Positions 1 through 8,586 of a DNA stretch of 64,000 bases are shown piece after piece (within the stretch, counting starts at the first letter, position 1; each line of letters opens with the position of its first letter). Where the stretch lies: contig NZ_JAJUOS010000001.1 in NCBI RefSeq assembly GCF_021378075.1, positions 310,001-374,000 on the forward strand, given 5' to 3'. The DNA is from Rhodobacter flavimaris (GTDB lineage: Bacteria > Pseudomonadota > Alphaproteobacteria > Rhodobacterales > Rhodobacteraceae). A model generated the notes under the pieces. The model saw nothing but the letters and a program-made list of their open reading frames with translations. It did no database searches and was not told the DNA's origin. Made by a program: the position numbers and the translations under genes.

Positions 1-1
1 G

Positions 2-208
2 ATGCCTTTTATCGCCGGTTCTATGGTGCTCTCGCGGCTCATGCACAGCCAGTTTCGAAATCGCGCAAGGGTTGTGGCGGCGATCACGACGATCAGCCTT
101 GCCGCCACGCATTCTCTCTTGGATTTCTCTTATGAAATCGAAGCAAACCTGCTTCTTTTGCTTTTTGTTACGGCGCTCGGGGCGTTAGAGGCCCACCCGC
201 GCCGGTGA
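2..208 (+). CDS. C-terminal end of a polytopic membrane protein, probably O-antigen ligase/polymerase-like (partial)
   Basis: The frame is open from the window edge, so the real start lies upstream; the first ATG seen may be internal. The 68 visible residues hold a basic stretch (RNRAR), then a hydrophobic segment containing 'ATHSLLDFSYEI' and a last membrane span 'LLLLLFVTALGAL'. A His-Ser-Leu-hydrophobic-Asp-Phe-Ser pattern followed by a final helix is typical of the C-terminus of O-antigen ligase-family proteins, which polymerise or ligate exopolysaccharide or O-antigen units at the periplasmic face. The next gene, a Wzc-type kinase, supports a polysaccharide role. The family call is an inference from a short fragment. 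The 94 bases before the next gene hold nothing I could identify. Confidence 0.5.
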   Translation: MPFIAGSMVLSRLMHSQFRNRARVVAAITTISLAATHSLLDFSYEIEANLLLLLFVTALGALEAHPRR

Positions 209-302
209 GCGCCGGCTGTAGTTCTCTCTGACGCACACGTTTAGATTGTATTTACCATGATCTCAGTGCCATACTCCCCGTGATTGCAGGCCGGGGGATG
301 GA

Positions 303-2426
303 ATGGCGGGATCGCGAGGCGAACTGATCGAGCTGAGGGCGCTCGTGAACCTCTTTCTTGGGCAGTTGCGCCTGATCACGGGCGTCGCGGCGCTGATCTT
401 TGGGCTTGGGGTTGGCTATCTTCTGGTGGCCACCCCGATCTATCGCGCGACCGCGCTGGTGATGGTCGAGCCGGGGCAGAAAAGCCTGCTCGATGGTGCC
501 GAGGCGCGCGGGGACACGGTGACCGACTTTGCGCGTCTGGAAAGCGAGGTTGCCATCCTGCAATCTGACAAGGTGCTGCTGGCGACGATCCAGCGGGCCG
601 GTTTGATGAGCGACCCCGAGTTTGGCCCGCGCCTAAGCATAATGGAAAAGTTGCGGCTGGCGCTTGGGATGCAAGGGCAGGGCGTTGACGACCCCTCCGC
701 CCTGACCGCGCAGACACTGGAGCGGTTCGCAAGCGCGGTCTCGGTTCGGCGCAGGGGGCAGACCCTGATCCTTGAGGTCTCGGCGGCGTCGCAAGAGGCT
801 GACAAGGCCGCGCGGCTCGCCAATACCCTTTCGCAAACCTATATCGCGCTGCAACTTGACATGAAGGTGGCGCGTGCGCTTGGGGCGCGGGATCTGCTGC
901 AAGCGCAACTCGACCGCGCGCAGCAGGCGCTTGCCGGGTCCGAGGCGGCGATCGACGATTACATCAAGCGTCAGGTTGCCGAACTTGCGACCGAGACCGG
1001 GAATATGGCGCTGATGGATCTGTCGGCGCGGCTTGCGGCCTCCGAGGCGGAGCGCGCCACGCATGAGCTTGCCTATCAGCGCGCCGACACGGCTACCTCG
1101 GTGCGGGACTGGGCGCAGCTCTCCGCACAATTGGGCCATGAGGGGGTGGCATCGCTTGCGGCGCAGCGCGCGGCGGTGCTGGCACGGCTTCAGGCCGCGC
1201 CGGACGCCGATCAGGGCACGTTGGTGTTGCGGCAAGAACTGGCTGTGCTGGATCAGCGATTGGCTCAGCAGGGCGCATCCGTCGTCAGCGACCTGCAAAC
1301 TCAGGTCGCGCGCCTTGCCGCGCAATCGCGTGATCTGCGCGAGGAGTTGCGGCGCAAGGTGCTGCGCTCGGACCTCTCGCCCGAGACGCTCAGCGCGATC
1401 TATGGCCTCCAGCAAGACGCCGAGATCGCGCAGCGCCAATATGCGACGCTGTTGACCCGGATGCGCGATCTTGAGGCGCAGGCGGTCGTGCAGGTGGCCG
1501 ACAGCCGGATCGTTTCCGATGCGCTGACGCCCCAAAGCCCGGTCGCGCCCAATGTGCCTATGGTGCTGGCAGCCGCGTTGATCCTTGGGGGCGGGGCAGG
1601 CCTCGCCGCGGCACTGGCGCGCAGCTTTTTCGTCGCGGGGATCGACAGCTCGCAGCAACTGGCCGAGGTTCTGCCGGTGCCCTTGGCCGCGACAATCCCC
1701 TGGGTCGATCTGGGCAGTGGTCAGCGCTCGGTTGCCGATAGGGTGCTTGACGCGCCGTTCTCGGCCTATGCCGAGGCGTTCCGGCGGCTCCGCCTGTCGC
1801 TGGAGCAGGTGCCGCATCGGCGCTCGGGTGCGATGGTGATCCTTGTCTGCTCGGCGGTGCCGGGCGAGGGGAAGTCGGCAGTCGCGCTCGCGCTTGCGCG
1901 CAGCTACGCGCTTGGCGGCAAACGCACGCTTCTGATCGACGCCGATCTGCGGCGGCCAACCCTGGCGCGGCACATGGGCCTGACGCCAGAGCTTGGGCTG
2001 GTCGACTATATCGAGAACGCGCAGGCTCTGACCGGCGGCGAGGAGCTTTGCCGCAAAGACCCGAGATCGCCGGTTGTCGCCATTCTGGGGGAGGGGCGCC
2101 CCGAGCAACCTACCGATCAGCTATTGCGCTCTGAGATGTTTGACGAGGTTCTCGACACGGCGCGCGAGGCCTTTGATGTCATCGTGATGGACACCGCGCC
2201 GCTCTTGCCCGTCGTCGATACGCAATACCTTGCAGGGCATGCGGATGCCGCGGTCATGGCGGTACGCCATGCCGCCACGGCGCAGGCCGAGACGCTTGAG
2301 GCGCTGCGCCAGTTGACCGAGGCCAGCAATGGGGCACTTCCGGTCCTGTCCGTCCTCAGCATGGACCGCTCGAACCGCCGCCTGTCGCGATACCGCGGCT
2401 ATTACGCCGAATACGCGCCCGGCTGA
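303..2426 (+). CDS. Wzc/ExoP-type polysaccharide biosynthesis tyrosine autokinase
   Basis: Inner-membrane co-polymerase and tyrosine autokinase controlling chain length and export of exopolysaccharide. The 707 residues show a Wzz domain with a first membrane span near residues 20-45, a long periplasmic coiled-coil/GNVR region, and a second span near 418-443. A cytoplasmic BY-kinase (CpsD/CapB) domain follows, with Walker A 'VPGEGKSA' (about 518-525), Walker A' 'LLIDADLRRPT' (about 543-553) and Walker B 'VIVMDTAP' (about 626-633). The last residues carry a tyrosine-rich tail (RYRGYYAEY), the usual autophosphorylation cluster, though short. The length is typical of fused Wzc proteins. It lies 94 bases after the O-antigen-ligase-like fragment, at the end of what looks like an EPS locus continuing to the left. 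Family assignment is firm; the polysaccharide is unknown. Confidence 0.93.
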   Translation: MAGSRGELIELRALVNLFLGQLRLITGVAALIFGLGVGYLLVATPIYRATALVMVEPGQKSLLDGAEARGDTVTDFARLESEVAILQSDKVLLATIQRAGLMSDPEFGPRLSIMEKLRLALGMQGQGVDDPSALTAQTLERFASAVSVRRRGQTLILEVSAASQEADKAARLANTLSQTYIALQLDMKVARALGARDLLQAQLDRAQQALAGSEAAIDDYIKRQVAELATETGNMALMDLSARLAASEAERATHELAYQRADTATSVRDWAQLSAQLGHEGVASLAAQRAAVLARLQAAPDADQGTLVLRQELAVLDQRLAQQGASVVSDLQTQVARLAAQSRDLREELRRKVLRSDLSPETLSAIYGLQQDAEIAQRQYATLLTRMRDLEAQAVVQVADSRIVSDALTPQSPVAPNVPMVLAAALILGGGAGLAAALARSFFVAGIDSSQQLAEVLPVPLAATIPWVDLGSGQRSVADRVLDAPFSAYAEAFRRLRLSLEQVPHRRSGAMVILVCSAVPGEGKSAVALALARSYALGGKRTLLIDADLRRPTLARHMGLTPELGLVDYIENAQALTGGEELCRKDPRSPVVAILGEGRPEQPTDQLLRSEMFDEVLDTAREAFDVIVMDTAPLLPVVDTQYLAGHADAAVMAVRHAATAQAETLEALRQLTEASNGALPVLSVLSMDRSNRRLSRYRGYYAEYAPG

Positions 2427-2519
2427 GCCGCGCCGAGCCGGTGGACGCCCTGTCCAAATTGCACTAAGGAGCGGCTCTCTCACCCCGCCGGGGAACGGAT
2501 CAGCACGCAAGAGGACAGG

Positions 2520-3542
2520 GTGTCGATGACCCAGCACGACAGCTCCGCAACACGGTTCGATGCCTGCCGGCGTTCGGCCCGCCTGTCGGTTGCGCCGATG
2601 ATGGACTGGACCGACCGCCACTGCCGCTATTTCCACCGGCTGATCTCGCGCAATGCGCTGCTTTACACCGAGATGGTCACGGCGCCTGCGATCATTCACG
2701 GTCCGCGCGCGCGGTTGCTGGATTTCAACGCCGAGGAGCACCCCGTCGCCCTGCAACTGGGGGGCTCCGAACCCTCTGAGCTTGCCGAGGCCACTCGGAT
2801 CGCCCGCGACTGGGGCTATGACGAGATCAACCTCAATTGCGGTTGCCCCTCGGATCGTGTGCAATCGGGCGCTTTCGGCGCCGTGCTGATGAAAACGCCC
2901 GAGCTTGTGTCCGATTGTGTCGCGGCGATGATCGGGGCCTCTGATGTCGAGGTGACGGTGAAATGCCGCATCGGCGTGGACGAGGAAGACCCCGAAGAGG
3001 TTCTGCCGCGTTTCCTGTCCGTGGTGGCAGGCGCGGGCGTGCGCCGCTTCACGATCCATGCGCGCAAGGCCTGGCTTCAGGGCCTCAGCCCCAAGGACAA
3101 CCGCGAGATCCCGCCGCTTGATTATCCGCTGGTGCATCGGATGAAGGCTGAATTCCCCGATCTGCATCTGTCGATCAACGGCGGCCTTGCGACGCTTGAG
3201 GCTGCACGCGAGCTGATCGGCGCAGGGCTGGATGGCGCGATGGTGGGCCGCGCGGCCTATCATGAGCCGATGAATATCCTCGGCGCGGCCGATGCCGAGA
3301 TCTGGGGCGAGGGCGCGCCCGCCGATCCTTTCGCCGTGGCCGAGGCGATGAAGCCCTATATCGCGGACCATCTGCAAAACGGTGGGCGTCTGCACCAGAT
3401 CACGCGCCACATGCTGGGACTGTTCCACGGGCGGCCCGGTGCGCGTAGCTGGCGGCGGGTTCTGTCCGAAGGGGCCACGCGCGACGGCGCCGGACTAGCG
3501 CTTTACGAAACCGCCTTGGCAGAGGTCACGCACGTCGCGTAA
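2520..3542 (+). CDS. dusA: tRNA-dihydrouridine(20/20a) synthase DusA
   Basis: FMN-dependent reductase forming dihydrouridine at positions 20/20a of the tRNA D-loop. The TIM-barrel signatures are present: 'SVAPMMDWTDRHCRYFHR' at the N-terminus, 'YTEMV', 'VALQLGG', and 'INLNCGCPSDRVQSGAFGA' with the catalytic Cys (C109 by GTG numbering). They are followed by 'TVKCRIG', 'FTIHARKAWLQGLSPK', 'SINGGL' and 'GAMVGRAAYHEP'. The HARKAWLQGLSPK block separates DusA from DusB and DusC. The frame opens with GTG at 2520; an ATG at 2526 lies about 10 bases after an AGAGGA element and is an equally good start. A second Dus enzyme, DusB, is at 17.7 kb. Confidence 0.95.
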   Translation: MSMTQHDSSATRFDACRRSARLSVAPMMDWTDRHCRYFHRLISRNALLYTEMVTAPAIIHGPRARLLDFNAEEHPVALQLGGSEPSELAEATRIARDWGYDEINLNCGCPSDRVQSGAFGAVLMKTPELVSDCVAAMIGASDVEVTVKCRIGVDEEDPEEVLPRFLSVVAGAGVRRFTIHARKAWLQGLSPKDNREIPPLDYPLVHRMKAEFPDLHLSINGGLATLEAARELIGAGLDGAMVGRAAYHEPMNILGAADAEIWGEGAPADPFAVAEAMKPYIADHLQNGGRLHQITRHMLGLFHGRPGARSWRRVLSEGATRDGAGLALYETALAEVTHVA

Positions 3543-3567
3543 GGCTGCGCCTACAGGAGGGCCCAAG

Positions 3568-4383
3568 ATGACCCATATGGAAACTTTGCTGCCTTTGATC
3601 GCGATCCTGATTGCGGTGGGGGCCTTCGCGGGCGTTCTGGCCGGGCTTTTGGGCGTCGGCGGCGGGATCGTACTGGTTCCGGCCTTCTTCTACCTGTTCG
3701 GCGGGCTTGGCTATGGCTCGGACCAGCTGATGCAGGTTTGCGTCGCGACTTCGCTTGCGACGATCATCGTGACATCGGCGCGCTCGGTCATGGCGCATAA
3801 CCGTAAGGGCGCGGTGGACTGGACGATCCTCAAGCAATGGGCGCCGCTGATTGCCGTGGGCGCGATTGTCGGCGTGCTTGTGGTGGCGCAACTGCGCACG
3901 CAGACGCTGCAAATCATCTTCGGCGTGATGCTGGTGCTGATTGCACTTTACATGATGCTGGGCAAGGCAAGCTGGCGGCTGTCCGATCACCTGCCGGGGC
4001 TTGGGTTTCGCGCCTGGTTCGGGCCGCTGATGGGTTTCATCTCGGTTCTGCTGGGGATCGGCGGCGGCTCGATCGGCACGCCGATGCTGACGCTGCATGG
4101 GGTTCCGATCCATCGAGCGGTTGCGACCTCGGCGGGCTTCGGGATCACGATTGCGCTGCCCTCGGCCATCGCCTTCCTGTTGACCCCTGTAGCCACCGCG
4201 CCGCCTTACAGCGTGGGCGCGGTGAATATTCCGGCGTTTCTGGTGGTCATCGCCACGACGACGATCACGGCCCCTTGGGGCGCGGCGCTGGCGCATCGGC
4301 TGGACCCCAAGCGCCTGCGTCAGGTCTTTGCCGCCTTCCTGATCCTTGTGGCGCTGAACATGCTGCGCAAGGCGCTGCTCTAG
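3568..4383 (+). CDS. Sulfite exporter TauE/SafE family membrane protein
   Basis: Predicted inner-membrane transporter of 271 residues, almost entirely hydrophobic, with about eight spans. The TauE/SafE repeats are visible: 'LAGLLGVGGGIVLVPAFFY' in the first half and 'VLLGIGGGSIGTPML' with 'AVATSAGFGI' in the second. Members move small organic or inorganic sulfur anions (sulfite, sulfoacetate) or related compounds; the substrate here cannot be told. A clear AGGAGG site (near 3554) precedes the ATG. It follows dusA by 25 bases and may be co-transcribed. It converges on mazG with a single base between the stop codons. Confidence 0.88.
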   Translation: MTHMETLLPLIAILIAVGAFAGVLAGLLGVGGGIVLVPAFFYLFGGLGYGSDQLMQVCVATSLATIIVTSARSVMAHNRKGAVDWTILKQWAPLIAVGAIVGVLVVAQLRTQTLQIIFGVMLVLIALYMMLGKASWRLSDHLPGLGFRAWFGPLMGFISVLLGIGGGSIGTPMLTLHGVPIHRAVATSAGFGITIALPSAIAFLLTPVATAPPYSVGAVNIPAFLVVIATTTITAPWGAALAHRLDPKRLRQVFAAFLILVALNMLRKALL

Positions 4384-4384
4384 G

Positions 4385-5218
4385 TTACTTCACGCCGCGC
4401 GCTTTCGCGTCGTTCCACAGCGCGTCCATCTCGGCCAGATCGCTGTCGGCGGGGCCTTTGCCGAGTTTACGCAGCTCACCTTCAATATGAGCGAAACGGC
4501 GGGTGAACTTGCCGTTGGTCGCGCGCAGGGCGGCCTCGGGGTCGATCCCGAGGTGGCGGCCAAGGTTGACCATCACGAAGAGTAGATCGCCGTATTCCTC
4601 GGCGATCTCGCTCGGGCCAAGCGTCGCGCGCGCCTCGTTCAGTTCCTGCGCCTCTTCGATGATCTTGTCGATCACCTCGGCGGTCGAGGGCCAATCGAAC
4701 CCAACCCGGGCGGCGCGCTTTTGCAGCTTGACGGCGCGGGTCAGGGCGGGCAGGCCAAGCGCCACACCATCCAGAACGCCACGCTCGTCCTTGCCCGCGC
4801 GCTCGGCGGCCTTGATCTTTTCCCAGTCCTCGGTCTGCTGCTCGGCCGATTTGTCGCGGCTTTCCGCGCCGAAGACATGCGGGTGGCGCGAGACCATCTT
4901 GGCGTTGATCGACTTCAGCACACCCAGAATGTCGAAATGCCCGGCTTCGCCCGCCATCTGCGCGTGATAGACGACTTGCAGGGCCAGATCGCCCAACTCG
5001 CCCTCCAGCTCGCCCCAGGCGCGGCGCTCAATCGCGTCGGCAACCTCATGCGCCTCCTCGATCGTGTAGGGGGCGATGGTGTCGAAGTTCTGCTCGATAT
5101 CCCAGGGGCAGCCCGTTTGCGGATCGCGCAGGCATTCCATGATCGCCACAAGCCGCGCAAACTGGTCCGGCACATCGCCTGTTTCGTCGAATATGATCAA
5201 ATCCGTCGGTTTGGGCAT
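4385..5218 (-). CDS. mazG: Nucleoside triphosphate pyrophosphohydrolase MazG
   Basis: Cytosolic all-alpha NTP pyrophosphatase that hydrolyses (d)NTPs to NMP and PPi, a house-cleaning and stress-related function. I start at 'MPKPTDLIIF' (277 aa); the open frame reaches 28 codons further, but those codons look unlike the family. The metal-binding EExxE..ExxD pattern is seen in 'YTIEEAHEVADAI...GELGDLALQVVYHAQMA', preceded by the typical 'LRDPQTGCPWDIEQNFDTI'. A second MazG-like repeat with 'EEAQELNEAR' and 'EIAEEYGDLLFVMVNLGRHLG' follows, so the two-domain enterobacterial architecture is kept. It is divergent from the M20 amidohydrolase across 64 bases. Confidence 0.95.
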   Translation of the reverse strand: MPKPTDLIIFDETGDVPDQFARLVAIMECLRDPQTGCPWDIEQNFDTIAPYTIEEAHEVADAIERRAWGELEGELGDLALQVVYHAQMAGEAGHFDILGVLKSINAKMVSRHPHVFGAESRDKSAEQQTEDWEKIKAAERAGKDERGVLDGVALGLPALTRAVKLQKRAARVGFDWPSTAEVIDKIIEEAQELNEARATLGPSEIAEEYGDLLFVMVNLGRHLGIDPEAALRATNGKFTRRFAHIEGELRKLGKGPADSDLAEMDALWNDAKARGVK

Positions 5219-5282
5219 TGCGCTCGCCTTCGTGTTGGAGTGTTCTTCGGTCAGTATCGCTTCCCAACCCGCAGAGTCCACT

Positions 5283-6446
5283 ATGCCCGTGATCAACCGC
5301 ATCGCCGCCCTTGCCCCCGAGATGACCGAGTGGCGCCGTTACCTGCACCAGCATCCCGAGCTTGAGTTCGACCTGCCCGTGACCTCGGGCTTCGTGGCCG
5401 ACCGGCTGCGCGAATTCGGGGTGGACGAGATCCACGAAGGGATCGCGACCTCCGGGATCGTCGCGCTGATCAAAGGCCGCGCGCCGGGGCCGGTGATCGG
5501 CCTGCGCGCGGATATGGATGCGCTGCCCATCGACGAGATTACTGGGGCCGACTATGCCTCGCTCAACCCCGGCAAGATGCATGCCTGCGGCCATGACGGG
5601 CATACGACGATGCTTTTGGGCGCGGCGAAATACCTGGCCGAGACGCGTAATTTCGCAGGCACCGTGGCGCTTCTGTTCCAGCCCGCCGAAGAGGATGGCG
5701 GCGGCGGTGAGGTGATGGTGAAGGAAGGCGTGATGGATCGCTTCGGGATCGAGCAGGTCTACGGTATCCACAACGCGCCCAACGTGCCCTTCGGCCATTT
5801 CCACACGACGCAGGGGCCGCTGATGGCGGCGGTGGACACCGCATGGGTGACCGTGCGCGGCAAGGGCGGCCATGGCGCGACCCCGCATGAATGCGTCGAT
5901 CCCATCGTTGCCATCACCGGGATGGTAGGAGCCCTGCAAACCATCGTCAGCCGCAACGCCTTCGCGCTGGATGAGTTGGTCGTTTCGGTGACCCAGATCC
6001 ACGTCGGCACCGCCAACAACATCATCCCCGAAGAGGGCTGGTTCTGCGCCACGATCCGCTCGTTCCATCCCGAGGTGCGCGATCTGGCCGAGCGGCGCTT
6101 CCGCGAGATCGTCGAAGGTCACGCGGCGGCTTATGGGGTTTCGGTCGAGATCGACTATGACCGGGGCTACCCGCCCACCGTGAACGACGCCGCCAAGGCC
6201 CGCTTCGCCGCCGATGTCGCACGCGAAATCGCCGGGGCCGACGGCGTTCTGGACGATGCCGGGCGCGAAATGGGGGCCGAGGATTTCTCGTATATGCTCG
6301 AAGCACGCCCCGGCGCCTACCTCTTCCTGGGCACCGGGCCGGGGCCGGGCCTGCACCACCCGGCCTATGATTTCAACGACGAGGTCGCCCCGGTCGGCGC
6401 GAGCTTCTTCGTGCGTCTGGTCGAGCGCGCTTTGCCTGTCGTGTGA
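5283..6446 (+). CDS. M20 family metallo-amidohydrolase (hippurate hydrolase/N-acyl amino acid deacylase type)
   Basis: Zinc-dependent amidohydrolase of 387 residues. M20D signatures in order: 'HQHPELEFDLP' (about 23-32), 'GLRADMDALPIDE' (73-85), and 'MHACGHDGHTTMLLGAAKYL' (99-118) with Cys102 and His104 as metal ligands. Then come 'LFQPAEEDGGGG' with the catalytic and metal Glu pair, the lid-domain 'GKGGHGATPHECVDPI', and 'MGAEDFSYML' near the C-terminus. Such enzymes release amino acids from N-acyl or N-benzoyl conjugates or similar amides; the substrate is not deducible. The open frame extends about 70 codons upstream over the mazG start, but only the chosen ATG matches the family N-terminus (M..INRIAALAPEM). 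Confidence 0.92.
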   Translation: MPVINRIAALAPEMTEWRRYLHQHPELEFDLPVTSGFVADRLREFGVDEIHEGIATSGIVALIKGRAPGPVIGLRADMDALPIDEITGADYASLNPGKMHACGHDGHTTMLLGAAKYLAETRNFAGTVALLFQPAEEDGGGGEVMVKEGVMDRFGIEQVYGIHNAPNVPFGHFHTTQGPLMAAVDTAWVTVRGKGGHGATPHECVDPIVAITGMVGALQTIVSRNAFALDELVVSVTQIHVGTANNIIPEEGWFCATIRSFHPEVRDLAERRFREIVEGHAAAYGVSVEIDYDRGYPPTVNDAAKARFAADVAREIAGADGVLDDAGREMGAEDFSYMLEARPGAYLFLGTGPGPGLHHPAYDFNDEVAPVGASFFVRLVERALPVV

Positions 6447-6473
6447 CGTCGGCGTGATGCACCCCGTCGCGCC

Positions 6474-6502
6474 TTGCCAAGCCGGGGGGCGGCGGCTAGG
6501 GT
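6474..6502 (+). promoter_or_regulatory. Candidate sigma-70 promoter for yajC-secDF-ccm
   Basis: TTGCCA (6474-6479), a 17-base spacer and TAGGGT (6497-6502), followed about 47 bases later by a GAGAGGA ribosome site and the yajC ATG. The spacing is ideal and the -35 is good. The -10 is GC-shifted, as often seen in Rhodobacterales. Confidence 0.5.
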
Positions 6503-6555
6503 GCGCGCCGAAAACCGGGGGCATGACCCCCAGGCCCTAACGAGAGGACCACAAG

Positions 6556-6894
6556 ATGTTCGCAACTCCCGCTTTTGCTCAGGCTGCAGGCGCTCCGGCC
6601 GGTGGCGCTGCCGCTTTCAGCCAGTTCCTGCCGCTGATCCTGATCTTCGTTATCATGTATTTCATGCTCATCCGCCCGCAGCAGAAGCGCGCGAAAGAGC
6701 ACCGGGCGATGGTCGAGGCGCTGCGCCGTGGCGATCAGGTCGTCACCCAGGGCGGCATCGTCGGCAAGGTCACCCACGTCCGCGAGGACGGCGAGCTTGA
6801 GGTCGAGATCGCGCCGAACGTCAAGGTGCGCGTCATCAAATCGACCGTCGTGCAGGTTCTTTCGAAAACTGAACCAGCCGCTAACGCCGGTTAA
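6556..6894 (+). CDS. yajC: Preprotein translocase subunit YajC
   Basis: Small accessory subunit of the SecDF-YajC complex, which assists SecYEG-driven export. The 112 residues have one N-terminal membrane span, 'FLPLILIFVIMYFMLIRPQQKRAKEH' (split by the family's RPQQKR hallmark), then a soluble tail with 'GDQVVTQGGIVGKVTHV' and 'EIAPNVKVRVIKSTV'. An RBS (GAGAGGA) lies 10 bases before the ATG. First gene of a tightly spaced run; secD follows after 15 bases. Confidence 0.97.
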   Translation: MFATPAFAQAAGAPAGGAAAFSQFLPLILIFVIMYFMLIRPQQKRAKEHRAMVEALRRGDQVVTQGGIVGKVTHVREDGELEVEIAPNVKVRVIKSTVVQVLSKTEPAANAG

Positions 6895-6909
6895 TCAAGG
6901 CTCGCCGCC

Positions 6910-8574
6910 ATGCTACAGATTCCGCTCTGGAAGCGCGTTGTCATCATTGGTCTTTGCCTTCTGGGGCTGGCCATGGCGGCGCCGAACCTGTTCTACCCGC
7001 GCGTCGAGGCGCATAACGATGCGGTCAAGGCCTTCACCGAGTCCGGGGCCATGACCGATACGCAGGCTGCCGCCAAGGCGGGTTGGCCGGATTGGCTGCC
7101 CTCTGGGCTGGTCAACCTCGGCCTCGACCTGCGTGGCGGCGCGCATCTTCTGGCCGAAGTGAAGGTCGCCGAAGTTTACAAGGCGCGGATGGATTCGCTC
7201 TGGCCCGAGGCGCGCAAGGCGCTTGCGGCCGAGCGTGCCACTATCGGCGCCGTGCGCCGTGCGCCTTCGCCGGATGACGAGCTGCGCATCCAGATCGGTG
7301 AGCCTTCGCAAATCGCCCGCGCGGTCGAGATTGCGCGCACACTGGCAAGCCCGGTGGTTACGCTGACCGGCGTTGGCCAGAACGACATCGAGGTGACGGG
7401 GCAGGGCGACACTATCGTCATCCGCCTGAGCGAGGCCGAGCGCCTTGCGACCGATGACCGCACCATGCAGCAGTCGCTGGAAATCGTGCGCCGCCGCGTA
7501 GACGCGGCCGGGACGCGCGAACCGACCATCGTGCGGCAGGGCACTGACCGCATCCTGATCGAGGTGCCCGGCATCGGCTCGGCCGCCGAGCTGAAAGCGC
7601 TGATCGGCACCACCGCCAAGCTGACCTTCCAGCCGGTGATCAGCCGTGGCTCCAATCCCGACGCCAACCCCGGCACGGGTAACGAAATCCTGCCCGCCGC
7701 CGACGAGCAGGGCATCTATTACGTGCTGGACAAGGTTCCGGTCGTGACCGGGGACGAGCTGACCGACGCCCGCCCTGACACCGACCAGAACGGCTACCCC
7801 GCCGTGGCCTTCCGTTTCAACGCCACCGGCGCGCGCGCTTTCGGCGATTACACCGCCAACCATATCGGCGAGCCCTTCGCCATCGTCCTCGACGGCAAGG
7901 TGATTTCGGCGCCGACGATCCAGTCGCATATCGCGGGGGGCTCGGGCATCATCACCGGGCGCTTCAGCGTGCAGGAGGCGACCGATCTGGCGCTGCTACT
8001 GCGTGCGGGCGCGCTGCCGGCGGGCATGACCTTCCTTGAAGAGCGCACCATCGGCCCCGAGCTTGGTCAGGACTCGATTGACGCGGGCCGCGTGGCCGCA
8101 ATGGTCGGCCTCGCGGCCGTTGTCGCCTTCATGATCGCTTCCTACGGGCTGTTCGGCGTCTTCGCCTCTACCGCGCTGCTGATCAACATCGCGCTGATCT
8201 TCGGTTTCATGTCGATGATCAGTGCCACGCTGACGCTGCCCGGTATCGCGGGGATCGTGCTGACCATGGGCACGGCGGTCGATGCCAACGTGCTTGTGTT
8301 TGAGCGTATCCGTGAGGAAATGCGCAGCGCCAAGGGCCCTGCGCGCGCCATCGAGCTTGGCTATGAAAAGGCCATGTCGGCGATCGTGGACGCGAACGTG
8401 ACCACCTTTATCACCGGCCTGATTCTCTTCGTTCTGGGTGCTGGCCCGGTGCGCGGCTTCGCCGTGACGCTGCTGATCGGCATCGTAACCTCGGTCTTCA
8501 CCGCGATCTGGGTGACGCGTCTCATGGTCTCGCTGTGGTTCGCCCGGCGCCGTCCGAAACAACTGGTTCTGTAA
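6910..8574 (+). CDS. secD: Protein translocase subunit SecD
   Basis: RND-family inner-membrane protein that uses the proton gradient to pull exported proteins out of SecYEG. The 554 residues have an N-terminal span (about 6-25), a large periplasmic part starting 'LVNLGLDLRGGAHLLAEV', the P1 head with 'RRRVDAAGTREPTI', and a C-terminal bundle of five spans. The bundle holds the conserved 'GTAVDANVLVFERIREEM' block and 'AIVDANVTTFITGLILF'. Length and motif order match full SecD. Twelve bases separate it from secF. Confidence 0.97.
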   Translation: MLQIPLWKRVVIIGLCLLGLAMAAPNLFYPRVEAHNDAVKAFTESGAMTDTQAAAKAGWPDWLPSGLVNLGLDLRGGAHLLAEVKVAEVYKARMDSLWPEARKALAAERATIGAVRRAPSPDDELRIQIGEPSQIARAVEIARTLASPVVTLTGVGQNDIEVTGQGDTIVIRLSEAERLATDDRTMQQSLEIVRRRVDAAGTREPTIVRQGTDRILIEVPGIGSAAELKALIGTTAKLTFQPVISRGSNPDANPGTGNEILPAADEQGIYYVLDKVPVVTGDELTDARPDTDQNGYPAVAFRFNATGARAFGDYTANHIGEPFAIVLDGKVISAPTIQSHIAGGSGIITGRFSVQEATDLALLLRAGALPAGMTFLEERTIGPELGQDSIDAGRVAAMVGLAAVVAFMIASYGLFGVFASTALLINIALIFGFMSMISATLTLPGIAGIVLTMGTAVDANVLVFERIREEMRSAKGPARAIELGYEKAMSAIVDANVTTFITGLILFVLGAGPVRGFAVTLLIGIVTSVFTAIWVTRLMVSLWFARRRPKQLVL

Positions 8575-8586
8575 GGAGAGCGCGTC

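Noticed and set aside
633..2108. 491-codon open frame opposite the Wzc-type kinase gene
   Set aside because: Same shadow effect; Arg/Gln/His-rich, no family features, and the plus-strand gene is certain.
3996..4196. Small minus-strand frame inside the TauE-type gene
   Set aside because: Shadow frame; membrane-protein motifs on the plus strand are unbroken.
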